Positions 22,961-33,505 of a DNA stretch of 62,500 nucleotides are shown piece by piece (position 1 is the first letter of the stretch; each line of letters opens with the position of its first letter). The notes beneath the pieces were generated by a model. It was not told where the DNA came from, did no database searches, and worked only from the letters and a program-made list of their open reading frames with translations. Origin of the DNA: Mesostigma viride (taxonomy: Eukaryota; Streptophyta; Mesostigmatophyceae; Mesostigmatales; Mesostigmataceae); the NCBI GenBank assembly GCA_009746045.1, contig RPFO01002279.1:1-62500 (forward strand). Reading direction: 5' to 3'. Position numbers and translations under genes: made by a program.

Positions 22961-25022
22961 CGTGTGGGGGGGGAGGGGGAGAGGAGGGGGGGGAGGGAGG
23001 GGGAGGGAAGGGGGGAGGAGGGAGGGAGGGAGGGAGGGAAGGGAGGGAGGGAGGGAGGGAGGGAGGGAGGGAGGGAGGGAGCGGGGAAGGGAGGGAGGGA
23101 GGGAGGAGGGAGGGAGGGAGGGAGGAGGGAGGGAGGGAGGGAGGGAGGGAGGGAGGGAGGGAGGAGGGAGGGAGGGAGGGAGGGAGGGAGGGAGGGAGGG
23201 AGGGAGGAGGGAGGGAGGAGGGAGGGAGGAGGGAGGGAGGGAGGGAGGGAGGGAGGGAGGGAGGGAGGGAGGGAGGGAGGGAGGGAGGAGGGAGGGAGGG
23301 AGGGAGGGAGGAGGGAGGAGGGAGGGAGGGAGGGAGGAGGAGGGAGGGAGGAGGGAGGGAGGGAGGGAGGGAGGGAGGAGGGAGGGAGGGAGGGAGGGAG
23401 GGAGGGAGGAGGGAGGGAGGGAGGGAGGGAGGAGGAGAGGGAGGGAGGGAGGAGGGAGGGAGGGAGGGAGGGAGGGAGGGAGGGAGGGAGGAGGGAGGGA
23501 GGGAGGGAGGGAGGGAGGGAGGGAGGGAGGAGAGGAGGGAGGGAGGGAGGGAGGGAGGGAGGGAGGGAGGGAGGGAGGGAGGGAGGGAGGGAGGGAGGGA
23601 GGGAGGGAGGGAGGGAGGGAGGAGGGTCAGGGAGGGAGGGAGGGAGGGAGGGAGGGAGGGAGGGAGGGAGGGAGGAGGGAGGGAGGGAGGGAGGGAGGGA
23701 GGGAGGGAGGGAGGGAGGGAGGGAGGGAGGGAGGGAGGGAGGGAGGGAGGGAGGGAGGGGAGGGAGGGACTCAGGGAGGGAGGGAGGGAGGGAGGGAGGG
23801 AGGGAGGGAGGGAGGGAGGGACTCAGGGAGGGAGGGAGGGAGGGAGGGAGGGAGGGGGGGAGGGAGGGAGGGAGGGAGGGAGGGAGGGAGGGAGGGAGGG
23901 AGGGAGGAGGGAGGGAGGGAGGGAGGAGGGAGGGAGGGAGGAGGGAGGGAGGGAGGGAGGGAGGGAGGGAGGGAGGGAGGGAGGGGGAGGAGGTCCGAGG
24001 GAGGGAGGGAGGGAGGGAGGGAGGGAGGGAGGGAGGGAGGGAGGGAGGAGGAGGGAGGGAGGGAGGGAGGGAGGGAGGAGGGAGGGAGGGAGGGAGGGAG
24101 GGAGGGAGGGAGGGAGGGAGGGAGGGAGGGAGGAGGGAGGGGGGGGAGGGAGGAGGGAGGAGGGAGGGAGGGAGGAGAGGGGGAGGGAGGGAGGAGGGAG
24201 GGAGGGAGGGAGGGAGGGAGGGAGGGAGGGAGGGAGGGAGGAGGGAGGGAGGAGGGAGGGAGGGAGGGAGGGAGGGAGGAGGGAGGGAGGGAGGAGGGAG
24301 GGAGGGAGGGAGGGAGGAGGAGGGAGGAGGGAGGGAGGGAGGAGGGAGGGAGGGAGGAGGAGGGAGGGAGGGAGGGAGGGAGGGAGGGAGGGAGGGAGGG
24401 AGGGAGGGAGGGAGGGAGGAGGGAGGGAGGGAGGGAGGGAGGGAGGAGGGAGGGAGGGAGGGAGGGAGGGAGGAGGGAGGAGGGAGGAGGGAGGGAGGGA
24501 GGGAGGGAGGGAGGGAGGAGGGAGGGAGGGAGGAGGGAGGGAGGGAGGGGAGGGAGGGACTCAGGGAGGGAGGGAGGGAGGGAGGGAGGGAGGGACTCAG
24601 GGAGGGAGGGAGGGAGGGAGGGAGGGAGGGAGGGAGGGAGGGAGGGAGGGAGGGAGGGAGGGGAGGGAGGGACTCAGGGAGGGAGGGAGGGAGGGAGGGA
24701 GGGAGGGGGGAGGGAGGGAGGGAGGGAGGGAGGGAGGGAGGGAGGAGGGAGGGAGGGAGGAGGGAGGGAGGAGAGGGAGGGAGGGAGGGAGGGAGGAGGG
24801 AGAGGAGGGAGGGAGGGAGGGAGGGAGGGAGGGAGGGAGGGAGGGAGGGAGGGAGGAGGGAGGGAGGGAGGGAGGAGGGAGGGAGGGAGGGAGGGAGGGA
24901 GGGAGGGAGGGAGGGAGGGAGGAGGGAGGGAGGGAGGGAGGGAGGGAGGAGGAGGGGGAGGGAGGGAGGGAGGGAGGGAGGGAGGAGGGAGGGAGGGAGG
25001 GAGGGAGGGAGGGAGGGAGGGG
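22961..25022. repeat. 2-kb (GGGA)n / GGGAGGA array
   Basis: A near-uninterrupted purine strand made of GGGA units with scattered GGA and occasional ACTCA interruptions (for example 23769, 23820, 24559, 24596 and 24671). Open frames of up to 957 codons are repeat readings on both strands. The array lies between two copies of the GC-hairpin block. Confidence 0.97.
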
Positions 25023-25960
25023 GACACGAGGATAATCCAACGAACAAAGAGGCAACGTGGCTACGGGGCTGAGGGGCCGAGGGGCCAACGATTTTCCGCG
25101 GGGGGGGGCTTCGCCCCCCCCCCTGCACACCCCCCCAAACAGAGGGGACGGAGGGACCGAGGGACGGAGGGACCGAGGGACGGAGGGACCGAGGGACGGA
25201 GGGACCGAGGGACCGAGGGACGGAGGGACCGAGGGACGGAGGGACGGAGGGACCGAGGGACCGAGGGACTGAGGGACGGAGGGACGGAGGAACGGAGAGG
25301 TTGCGGGATTCAGTAGGGACGGAGGGACAAAGAGGCAACATGCCGGCTGAGGGGGCAACGATTTTCCGCGGCACCCCCCCCCGAAAGGAGGGACGGAGGG
25401 ACGGAGGGACGGAGGGGACGGAGGTGACGGAGGGACGGGAGCGCCCCTTTGTCCCTTTGTCCCTTAGCCCCGTAGCCCCGTAGGCCTGCATGGGGGGGGT
25501 GCGGGGGGGGTGTCCCCCCCCGCGCGAGAGGACGAAATCTTGCACAGGCGCCGGTCAGACCCGGAAATCAGGCTACTACGGTCCAATCCAAATCATCCGC
25601 ATCGGAGCAGCGCCGAAAAGCCCGAGAAGCACGAGCAGTTCGGAAAAGGACCGAACATCACGACGCCTCAGAGACGGCAGTACCTTCGAATCCGTCGAAA
25701 GGAAGGGGGACAGCTGGCAACAACGGGACGAAGAGACGAAGAAACTGAGGGACCGAGGGACGGAGGGACGGAGGCACAGAGGGACGAAGGGACAGAGGGA
25801 CACGGTTCAGAGGGACGAAATCCGGTATACAGTCGCCGCTCAGACCCGGAAATCGAGCGACTGCGGTCCAATCGAAATCAGCGGCATCGGAACAGCGCCG
25901 AAAAGCCCGAGAAGCACGAGCAGTTCGAAAAAGGGCCGCACATCAGAGACGGCAGTAGCT
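25023..25960. repeat. GC-hairpin cassette block, copy 2
   Basis: Same order as 21936-22960: gacacgaggataatccaac, the ggcaac/ggccaacgattttccgcgg module twice (25049-25145, 25328-25390), a GGGACGGA/GGGACCGA run at 25141-25300, and the 10-bp hairpin at 25501-25523. The caatc(c/g)aaatc segment appears twice more (25545-25642 and 25818-25930). The segment is thus present three times across both blocks. Confidence 0.8.
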
Positions 25961-27103
25961 CGAAAAAAAAAAAAATGGCGACACCGGGTGGCCTGAAAAA
26001 GGGCGGAAAAGTACGAGCAGAGTACGGGTTGTTATAAGGCAGGTTTTTCCTGCATGCTGCGTGTTGTGTGCCACGACGCCGTTCCACACATCTATTTTTC
26101 GCTGAGTGCGCGACTTTCAGCCGCTCGAGCGTCTTCAACTCCAGTACCAGATGCTTTTCTTACGCTTTCTTCACCCTCTCCTTGCACGCTTTAATAATGT
26201 TGTGATAAATCTGCTTTTTCCCGCATAATTTGACGTTCTCATTTTGTACTCTAGCTGATACCGCCCGTAGCACGATCTAGTTGGGCTTTCCGGTCTCGAA
26301 TCGCGTTCGACAGCTTTACACGCAGGCCGGTTGTTCAGTTTTTCGACCTGCATGCTCGGAGCAGTGAATAAACTCTCTCGGCAGGATCTCTGGCAAGGAC
26401 CTTGCCAGAGATCCTGCCGAGCGACTTTATTCATCACCATTTTTTGCCCGGCAACCCCCAGCTTCCCTTTTCCAATCATCCTGTCCCGATGACATGTATG
26501 TACGTCCCCTATCTTGCGCTGCCCATCGGCCAGCCAATGACAGACACCAGCCTGACCCGGGAACCGCGAAACAGTTTTCGAATACAGATCATTCTCGCGT
26601 TTTTTCACCCCCGGCCACCACAACCCACCACGTACCATCCTCGGCGTTTGCCGTGATTGCCAAAATTGCTCTTCTGCACAACCATTCTAGAAACGTCCAA
26701 CGCGAGCTTGACACAGCACCGCGCCCACTTCTGCGCTCTCATTGGCGGCCTTTCCGGTGTTCCGTGCAGACCTGCGACCTTCCTTCCGGCGGCAGGCGTT
26801 TGCGCGAAGGTTTGACCTTTGAGAACCAAAAGCCATTTTTATACCGATTCAAGATGACAACCATTCCAGATGGTTGGTGTGCCTACTAGTCCTCTGCATG
26901 TCAAGTAATTAATTAATTAGTTCATTAAACACGTGCTCCGGCCTGTTCGGGGGAGTCACGGAGCACCTAAGTGCTTTTAATCCCTGATCCCTGAGTGTGC
27001 AGAACAGGTATAGGGGCGCTGAGACCGCCCCCCCCCTTCCCTCACGCCACAGGCCATGCCACAGCTACTAAGGGTGCTCAATCGGACGCCTCCCATGATC
27101 CGG
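25961..27103. other. Gap: palindrome and LINE 3' end, no gene recognised
   Basis: About 1.1 kb without recognisable coding. It contains a 45-bp near-perfect palindrome at 26377-26421 and a minus-strand solo LINE 3' end at 26907-26970 with GGAGCAC/GTGCTCC stem and AATT tail. From about 27104 the 3' end of E5 begins. Confidence 0.5.
26377..26421. repeat. 22-bp-arm palindrome
   Basis: The arms, CTCGGCAGG... and ...CCTGCCGAG, are fully complementary over 22 bp around a single central A at 26399. Flanks to about 26362 and 26436 pair imperfectly (aataaa / tttatt). It could extrude a cruciform or form an RNA hairpin. Confidence 0.9.
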
Positions 27104-27188
27104 TGGGAGATCGTGGAGCACATATCCCAGAGAACATATCCCAGAGCACATATTTAGTTGGGAGTATATGTAGCACATATCCCAGAGA

Positions 27189-29231
27189 TCGGTTACATGG
27201 CCACGAGCCACGAGGTAGCCATGGCTGACGGCGGAGCTCATAACTTTCACGTTCGAGCACCGAATTTAGCCGGGAATATCACAATCGACGCGTCTTTCTA
27301 CGACGCACATGCTGATATAATTTTCCGAAGCTGTTACGCAATATACGATGAGCAAACGCCTCTCGACGCAACGCAGCCTGGCGGCTGCGCTCAGCAATGA
27401 AAATATGTCTGCGGCTCCGGCTGCAGCTTCGCCCACCGGCCCAGAAGGCAGCGGCGCCACTATAGCCAAGCTCTTAGTAGTGGTCGCCCAGCCCCCTCTC
27501 GGGCTCGCCTCGCCAGCAGCGTCGCCTGAACCCAAGCGCAGTCGCCCTGCCGAGCCGACCTGGGAAGCGTTCGATTTTGACGCCAGCCAGCCCGGCTTTT
27601 TTGACAAGCTCAACCCCGACAAGATCCTGAGCTACGTGTTTTTCGGATCGTATGCCTCGCTTCTCGAGATGTGCAAGCAACTCTTCCATCAGGGCCGCCT
27701 CACCGATGCTTTCCAGAGACGCGCCCACACCTTCGACGACATCTTCAAATGTCGCCGCCCCCACCTTCAGCAACGCGTCCTTTTCTCTCTCCTTGGCCGC
27801 TCCCTCGAGGAGCTTTGGCCCCCAAAGCCCCTCACCACCACCTTAACCGAATCCTCCATCCGCTCACTCCTCAAGGAGGCCCTCGAGCAGCACGTGGCCC
27901 CCATCGCTGCAGATGTGGCGGCCATGGGCAGCACGCTGGCTGCCGAGCTCCCCCTCCTCTCCACCATCTCCACCGCCACCTCCACTCTCCTCGCCTCCTC
28001 CACCGCCACCACCCCCATCTCCGACGCCATCACCGCCCAGCTCCGTGACATTGACCAGCGTCTTAAGGACAACGCCATCGCTATCGAGGTTCTGCAGAAC
28101 ACCGCAGGCCTCACCGCCCAGGCGGTGAAGGACATTGCCGCCAAGCCAGCCCCGGCTGGCCTGGCCGGCGATGCTCCTCCCATCACCACCTGGGCGGGCA
28201 TGCGAGTTAAGCAACATACCACCTCCACCACCTCCGCCGTCGCAGCCCAGCTCCAACGGCAGACGCTTGACCTCCGCGAGGAGGCCGAGCTCGCCAAGCG
28301 CAGCCTCAACGTCATTGTCAAGAACTTCACCATGGAGAAAGGTGAGAATTCCGAGAAGCTTGCGCGTGCTTTTGAGAGCTGAGAAATCCTTGGTCGCATG
28401 GGCCTTACTGGTGAGATCGACCTGGTCGCCCACCGCCTTCCCCGCGCGCGGGGTAAGGCAGGGGCGCCCCCGCTCCTTCTCACCTTTAAGACCCCGGCGG
28501 ACAAGATTTCTTTTCTCAGACGCCGCAAGCGGCTCGAGAAGACTCTCTTCACCCTTGATGACGACTTGACCCTGGCGCATGCAGCAACAACGGCGACGGG
28601 ATCGAGCTATGGCCGACCTACCTCCAGCTCCGGCAGACCAAGGCGTGGCAGCCGGTGTACTGGAAGGGGGCGGCCATCTACGTCGGCCACAAGCCCTGGC
28701 ACGCGACCCCCTCGACCACCGCGGCCCCAGCGACTCCAGAAGCCCCAGCCTAGGGGAATACAGCAGTAGTAGTGTAGAATAGATAGACCGTGGCCATGTA
28801 CATGTACGCCTCCTACAGGCATGCACTATACTAGCTAAGCCACGCGCTTTATTTAACCATGTACATGCATGCCGATGATGTGCCACACTCCAGATGATGC
28901 CTAGCTTTATTTAGTTATGCTGTGCCCATGCAGAGAGCTGCTCTCTGCTGAGATGTCACGCTCTAGCTTTTGTATAGCTATGATGATCTTCCCCCCCATG
29001 ACAGGCTCCCCCTTAGCTGGGCATAGCTTGATAGATCATGGGGATGCAGGTGCCTAGCTGGTGCACCTAGAGCAAGTGTTGTTTACATTCCCACTCTTGC
29101 AGGAAGTAGCTTAGAACATTAGAATGTATTATAGGCTCATATGCCCCTTCTCTCAGTGGGCTATGTGCTACATATACTCCCAACGGAGTTATGTTCCTAA
29201 TTAATTAATTAATTAATTAATTAATTAATTA
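27189..29231 (+). mobile_element. E3: full-length ORF1-only retroposon inside E5
   Basis: It is bounded by the 12-bp TSD ATATCCCAGAGA (27177-27188 and 29232-29243). Order: 5' leader of about 160 bp starting near gccacgagccacgagg, ORF1 27348-28753, 3' UTR of about 450 bp, terminal ctcccaacggag, (TTAA)n tail to 29231. Length is 2,043 bp. It is antisense to its host E5. This is the best-preserved member and defines the family. Confidence 0.93.
27348..28753 (+). pseudogene. E3 ORF1, near-intact LINE ORF1-like gene
   Basis: An open frame of 344 codons from ATG 27348 is stopped by TGA at 28379-28381. The same frame continues beyond it (EILGRMGLTGEIDLVAHRLP) to a frameshift near 28576, and the family stop TAG lies at 28751-28753. 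The stop arises where E4 reads GAGAGAGAAAT and E3 has three extra bases. Predicted layout: N-terminal STQRSLAAAL; residues about 65-165 conserved globular (YASLLEMCKQLFHQGR); about 175-300 Ala/Thr-rich, probably coiled coil; about 300-344 charged helix; then the basic LDDDLTLA C-terminal region. I infer nucleic-acid binding in an RNP, as for L1 ORF1 proteins. Confidence 0.8.
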
Positions 29232-29646
29232 ATATCCCAGAGAAGGGGCGTATGGCTTTTTTTTTGTTAATACATTCTAAGCTACTTCCTGCAAGGGTGG
29301 GAATGTAAACGACACTTGCTCTAGGTGCACCAAGGGCACCTGCATCCCCCAGAGTCTCAAGCTCAACCCAACTAAGGGGACGGGAGCCTGTCATGGGGGG
29401 GGGAAGATCATCATGGCTATATAAGAGCTAGAGCGTGGCATCTCAGCGGAGAGCAGCTCTCTGCGTGGGCACAGCATATAACAAGATAAAGCTAGGCATC
29501 ATATGGGGTGTGGCACAAGTACGGCACCGGCATGTACATGGCTAAATAATGCTCTTGAATCAGCTGGTATAGTGCCTGTAGGAGGCGTACCGATGTATGT
29601 ACATGGCCACGGTCTATCTATTCTACACTACTACTGCTGTATTCCC

Positions 29647-30096
29647 CTAAGCTGGGGCGTCTGGAGTCGCTGGGGCGGGCCCGGGTCGCATGCGGCAGCC
29701 AGGGCTTGTGGCCGACGTAGATGGTCGCCCCCTTTCAGTACACCGGCGCTGCCCCGCCTTGGTCTAGCTGCCGGAGCTGGAGGTAGGTCGGCCATAGCTC
29801 CCGTCGCCGTTGTTGCTGTGCCAGGGTCAAGTCGTCGTCAAGGGTGAAGTGAGTCTTCTCGAGCCGCTTGCCGGGCGTCTGAGAAAAGAAATCTTGTCCG
29901 CCGGGTGGATTTAAGGAGCCCGGGGGCGCCCCTGCCTTACCCCGCGGGCGGGGAAGGCGGTGGGCGACCAGCTCGATCTCACCAGTAAGTCCCATGCGAC
30001 CAAGAATTTCTCGCTCAAACGCCTGTTGAAGCGTCACGGAATTCTCGTGAACCTCCCCCCATGTCGAAGTTCTTGACAATGACGTTGAGGCTGAAC
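29647..30096 (-). pseudogene. E5 ORF1 C-terminal fragment
   Basis: Minus-strand reading gives the NVIVKNFDM helix region, GRMGLTGEIELVAHRLPRPRGKAG and LDDDLTLAQQQRRREL, then a stop at 29649-29647. It is truncated at its 5' end and frameshifted. Confidence 0.7.
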
Positions 30097-30205
30097 CCTA
30101 CAGACAAACCAGGAGGCTGCCCGGGCGTGAGCCCCGCCGTCCTGTCTAGGGTATAGCACATGTCGATCCATCAGTGCCTAGCCTATCTATCACAGAAAGT
30201 CCACG
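30097..30205 (-). pseudogene. LINE RT C-terminal remnant
   Basis: About 105 bp matching the RT at 6635-8542 around its C-terminal TPGQPPGLSV region (plus-strand words acagacaaaccaggaggctgcccggg and atagcacatgtc). It joins directly to E5 and both are minus-strand. Confidence 0.6.
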
Positions 30206-30678
30206 GCCATGATGGACCGGTACCATGGATCAAGCTGTTAAATTGCTATCTAGCTAGGAGTACCGGCTTGGCTGCTGGGTCCCCATTTCAGGATTGACAT
30301 ATCCGAGCATGAATGCACTGTGCCAAAGTAGCTCTCATACACAGCAGAAGCTTGAAGCCATCACCGCCCACACCGAGGCCCTGGCCACACAGGCCCCAAA
30401 GATAGTGGAGCAGACGGCCACCATCGCATTCCAGCCACCCCGGCAAGATGCTGGCGACCTCCCGCCGCTCTCCTATGCGAACCTGCTGCGGTCAGCGCGA
30501 CCGCCTCAACAACTGACGCCATCGCCACGAAACTCCAGGAGCTGGAGGACTCACCGCCAGGCCGAACAACGGGAGGCCACCGATCGCGCTCGCCGCGAGT
30601 GCCGGGTGCATGGTGCTGCGTGACTCGTTTCCCCCAGAAGCCAGGTGCATGAGACGTCGACCACCCTTGCCGACGAGC

Positions 30679-32967
30679 CAGTGTTTCTGCTAACGGGCCG
30701 CGCGCGGCCACATGTGGCCGCCGGCCGCCGGATTTTGGGGCCCGCGGTCACACGTGGCCGCCGCATTTCGGTGGCCGCGATCACATGTGGCCGCGGGATT
30801 TTGGTGGCCGCGACCACAGGCCTACAAATAGTCTTGTGACCGTGGTCACTTCTGGCTGCGGGTTGCACTCAATTGTTAGTGTGCCCATTGGCCGGTCAGT
30901 TGTAACTTCGAGGGTTGTGCTGAAATTGTCAGAACCGAAATTCCCAAGTACAGAGAGTTGACTGAACAAAATTCAGCCTTCCTTGGTTTATTGCTGAAAT
31001 CAGATATTTTCTAGTGACTAGTATCCGCGTTCCGAGGACTGCCTAATAGATTGGTGCCGACGTTGCCAACCTGGCTGAAGTCTCAGCCATACCTACCTAG
31101 AGTCTACTGTAGAGCCTGCACCGCAAGGTGCTGCGATGAATTATTGTAGCTGCTGCACGGTCGACGGTGCGGCAAAGCCAGTATGGCTGACGATTTCGTA
31201 GACATGATGCTAGGTTTTGTTGCTGGATAAAACTTAGTATTTAATATTATCAGTGGAAACGCATAGCAAATTTAGAGCCGATAGTGGCTAGCCCTGCTTT
31301 GGGGGATTTTGCTTGCCTTGGCGTGAAATGCGAACCTGTCGGCTAACGGAACATTTAACAGCCCGGCCAGCAACAACAGGAAAGAGTCTAGTGCAGGAGC
31401 GTCCGCCGCAGGCAGACCTAAAGGTATATTAGCGTGGCTCATGCCACAACGTCCACTTTCTCGGCCACGGTATTTGTCTGAGCCACGATCACCATCTCGA
31501 TCCTCTCATTCGTCTGGTAAAGCTGGCCGCAGCCTCCCTGGCGATGCCATGCCGGAAGCAGTGCCTGATCCGACGCCATCGTCAGGGCATCTACCGCCGC
31601 CTGGGAATCTGAGTAATGTCGAAGCTAGCCGCAATTCTGAATCTCACGAGAAGAATAGCGCGACAAGCTCTGGGTCGTCTCTGACACCCACGTCCGCATT
31701 CTGACGATATTGCTCGGAATTCAGGTCATGGAAAGCATCGCCGTTTTCAACCTAGTAAACCTACATAGCACTTGCCAGTTGCCCGGCCAATGGCCAATTG
31801 GCCATGCCCTCGAGTTTTGGCCCATGTGGCATGTGTGACTTCACTTCATCACTTGTTACGGCGTAATCTAAATTTACTATTGTCGCTAGCTGTTAATTTA
31901 ATGGTTTGACAGTCCTCAATCCTATCGTGCACATTGGATATCGCCACTGTGCCTTCTGAAGGGACAGCTTCGGCAGACGGCGGGGCAGAAGCCGGTCTAC
32001 TGGAAGGGGGCGGACATCTACGTCGCCCACAAGCCCTGGCAGGCGACCCCTGCAACCCCAGCCACCCCAGCCACCCCAGCCTAGGGAATATATAGCAGTA
32101 GTGTAGACTAGAAAGCTTAGTGACGTGGCCATGTATGCCTACGTGATGGGCCCACACCCGCCCTTGCAATAGCCGTAGCAATGTCGAGTCATGCTTTGCC
32201 CATGCAGGGAGTTACTCCCTGCTGAGAGGCCATGTGTACCCTAGCTATAGCCTAGCCACATACCTTCCACCCCATATGTCATGCAGGCCTTCTAGGCCCT
32301 CTCCTCAAGCCCCCCCTGGGTGCCTGTGCTTGTTTAGGAGGCATGAACCATCATGGAGGTGCAGGTGCACCTAGTGCACCCAGAGCAGGTGATAGTTGTA
32401 CATCCTACACCTGCAGGTTGTCGCCCTGATTGTATTACAAACCCATAGATGCCCCTTTCTCAGGGCTATGTGTTACATATGCTCCCCACGGAGCTATGAT
32501 TTTAATTAATTAATTAATTCTGAAGGGAGTGAAGGCTGTAACTATAGTAATAAGATCAATTCCGGCCTGGATTCATTTGCAGATCGCGTTTTCCGCGGAC
32601 CGGCACTGAACGCAAATGGTTTTCACCTTTGCGGCGTGCCAAATCAGAATAGTAATAAGGGCTGTAAGGCCATAAGCCGGTGAGGCATAATATTTGCCTT
32701 AACAGTGCCTGCCATTATTAATCTACGTCCCACCTAACAATGCCTATATAATGGTAGAGCAACCCCCCCCCCCCCCCCCCCATTCCCCAATACAAAGCCG
32801 ACCTAGGCTAAGCACTCAATGGAGTGTATAACACATATTGCTTGCAACAAAGCTATGTTGAAAGGTGCGACCGCGGGATTTTGGTGGCTGAGGTCACATT
32901 GACCGCAGGATTTTGGGAGCCGTGGTCACACGCGACCGCAGCCCAAAAACCCTTAGCAGAAACACTG
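30679..32967. mobile_element. hAT-like non-autonomous DNA transposon
   Basis: Perfect 8-bp TSD CGACGAGC (30671-30678 and 32968-32975). The 15-bp terminal inverted repeats are CAGTGTTTCTGCTAA. An 8-bp TSD with CAGTG-type ends is the hAT signature. Subterminal regions carry multiple copies of gtggccgcgggattttggtgg-type words (30705-30825; 32868-32945), as expected for transposase-binding repeats. The interior encodes no transposase and hosts a later retroposon (31965-32517). A poly-C run lies at 32767-32780. Confidence 0.9.
31965..32517 (+). mobile_element. 5'-truncated ORF1-only retroposon inside the hAT-like element
   Basis: The 11-bp TSD TTCTGAAGGGA flanks it (31954-31964 and 32518-32528). 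It retains the last about 40 codons of ORF1 (QKPVYWKGADIYVAHKPW, stop 32082-32084), the full 3' UTR, the terminal stem-loop and an (AATT)n tail. It shows cleanly that the 3' UTR follows the ORF1 stop directly. Confidence 0.92.
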
Positions 32968-32993
32968 CGACGAGCTCAAGGACCAGCTTCTTA

Positions 32994-33505
32994 CTGGGTT
33001 TTCACACTAGTAGGGTTTTTTTCGGTCGAATTTCCGTTTTGGCCGGAAAAAATTCGACGAAACTTTTTCACACTGGGGTTTTCCGGTCCGAAACGGAAAA
33101 ACGGGTCATTTCCGTTGATCCACCATAAAATATCACTGAATTTGGCCAAATCAGGTGGAATTATAGACCCTTTGGGGGGTCTACCACCCAATACCACTGG
33201 AATTCCACCCCAATTGTGGCCGGGGGGCGCCGCGCCACAAATTTTTACTTGTCCAACCCAACAGGATGCGTCCACCTGGACGGTCGAAATTCCCTTCGCA
33301 TGTCCAATTCTGAACATGTCTGACCAGCCCATGCACGGAAACAGCCGAAAAAAACTTGCCATTGTTTGGCAGCCCGTGCAGCGTGTCAAGCCCGGCGCGT
33401 GCACGGCCCTGTTCCGGCGCATACCACTTTTGGCCGAAAGTCCGCCGAATTTTGCCGGAGCGTCCAAACAATTCGACCGAAAAAAGCCCGAGTGTGAAAA
33501 CCCTG
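32994..33505. mobile_element. 512-bp MITE with TTA target duplication
   Basis: TSD TTA (32991-32993, 33506-33508). The inverted ends are about 34-37 bp: CTGGGTTTTCACACT at left, CAGGGTTTTCACACT (complement strand) at right, both continuing to TTTTTTCGGTCGAA. A second tttttcacactggggttttccgg word lies just inside the left end. TTA targets suggest a PIF/Harbinger-type element. A 252-codon open frame crossing it is incidental. Confidence 0.85.

Larger units (their letters stand above)
27104..30096 (-). mobile_element. E5: 5'-truncated ORF1-only retroposon, split by E3
   Basis: The minus-strand 5' part (30096 to 29232) carries the ORF1 C-terminus (stop at 29647-29649) and most of the 3' UTR. The last part lies beyond E3 at about 27188-27104. 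In place of a clean AATT tail, the terminal piece repeats atatcccagag three times. The 5' end abuts an RT C-terminal remnant. Confidence 0.75.

Noticed and set aside
22672-25545. Open frames of 250-957 codons rich in Pro-Ser-Leu or Gly-Arg-Glu in the GGGA region
   Set aside because: All frames on both strands are open because the DNA is a tetranucleotide repeat without stop words. There is no non-repeat domain, and three overlapping frames are equally long.
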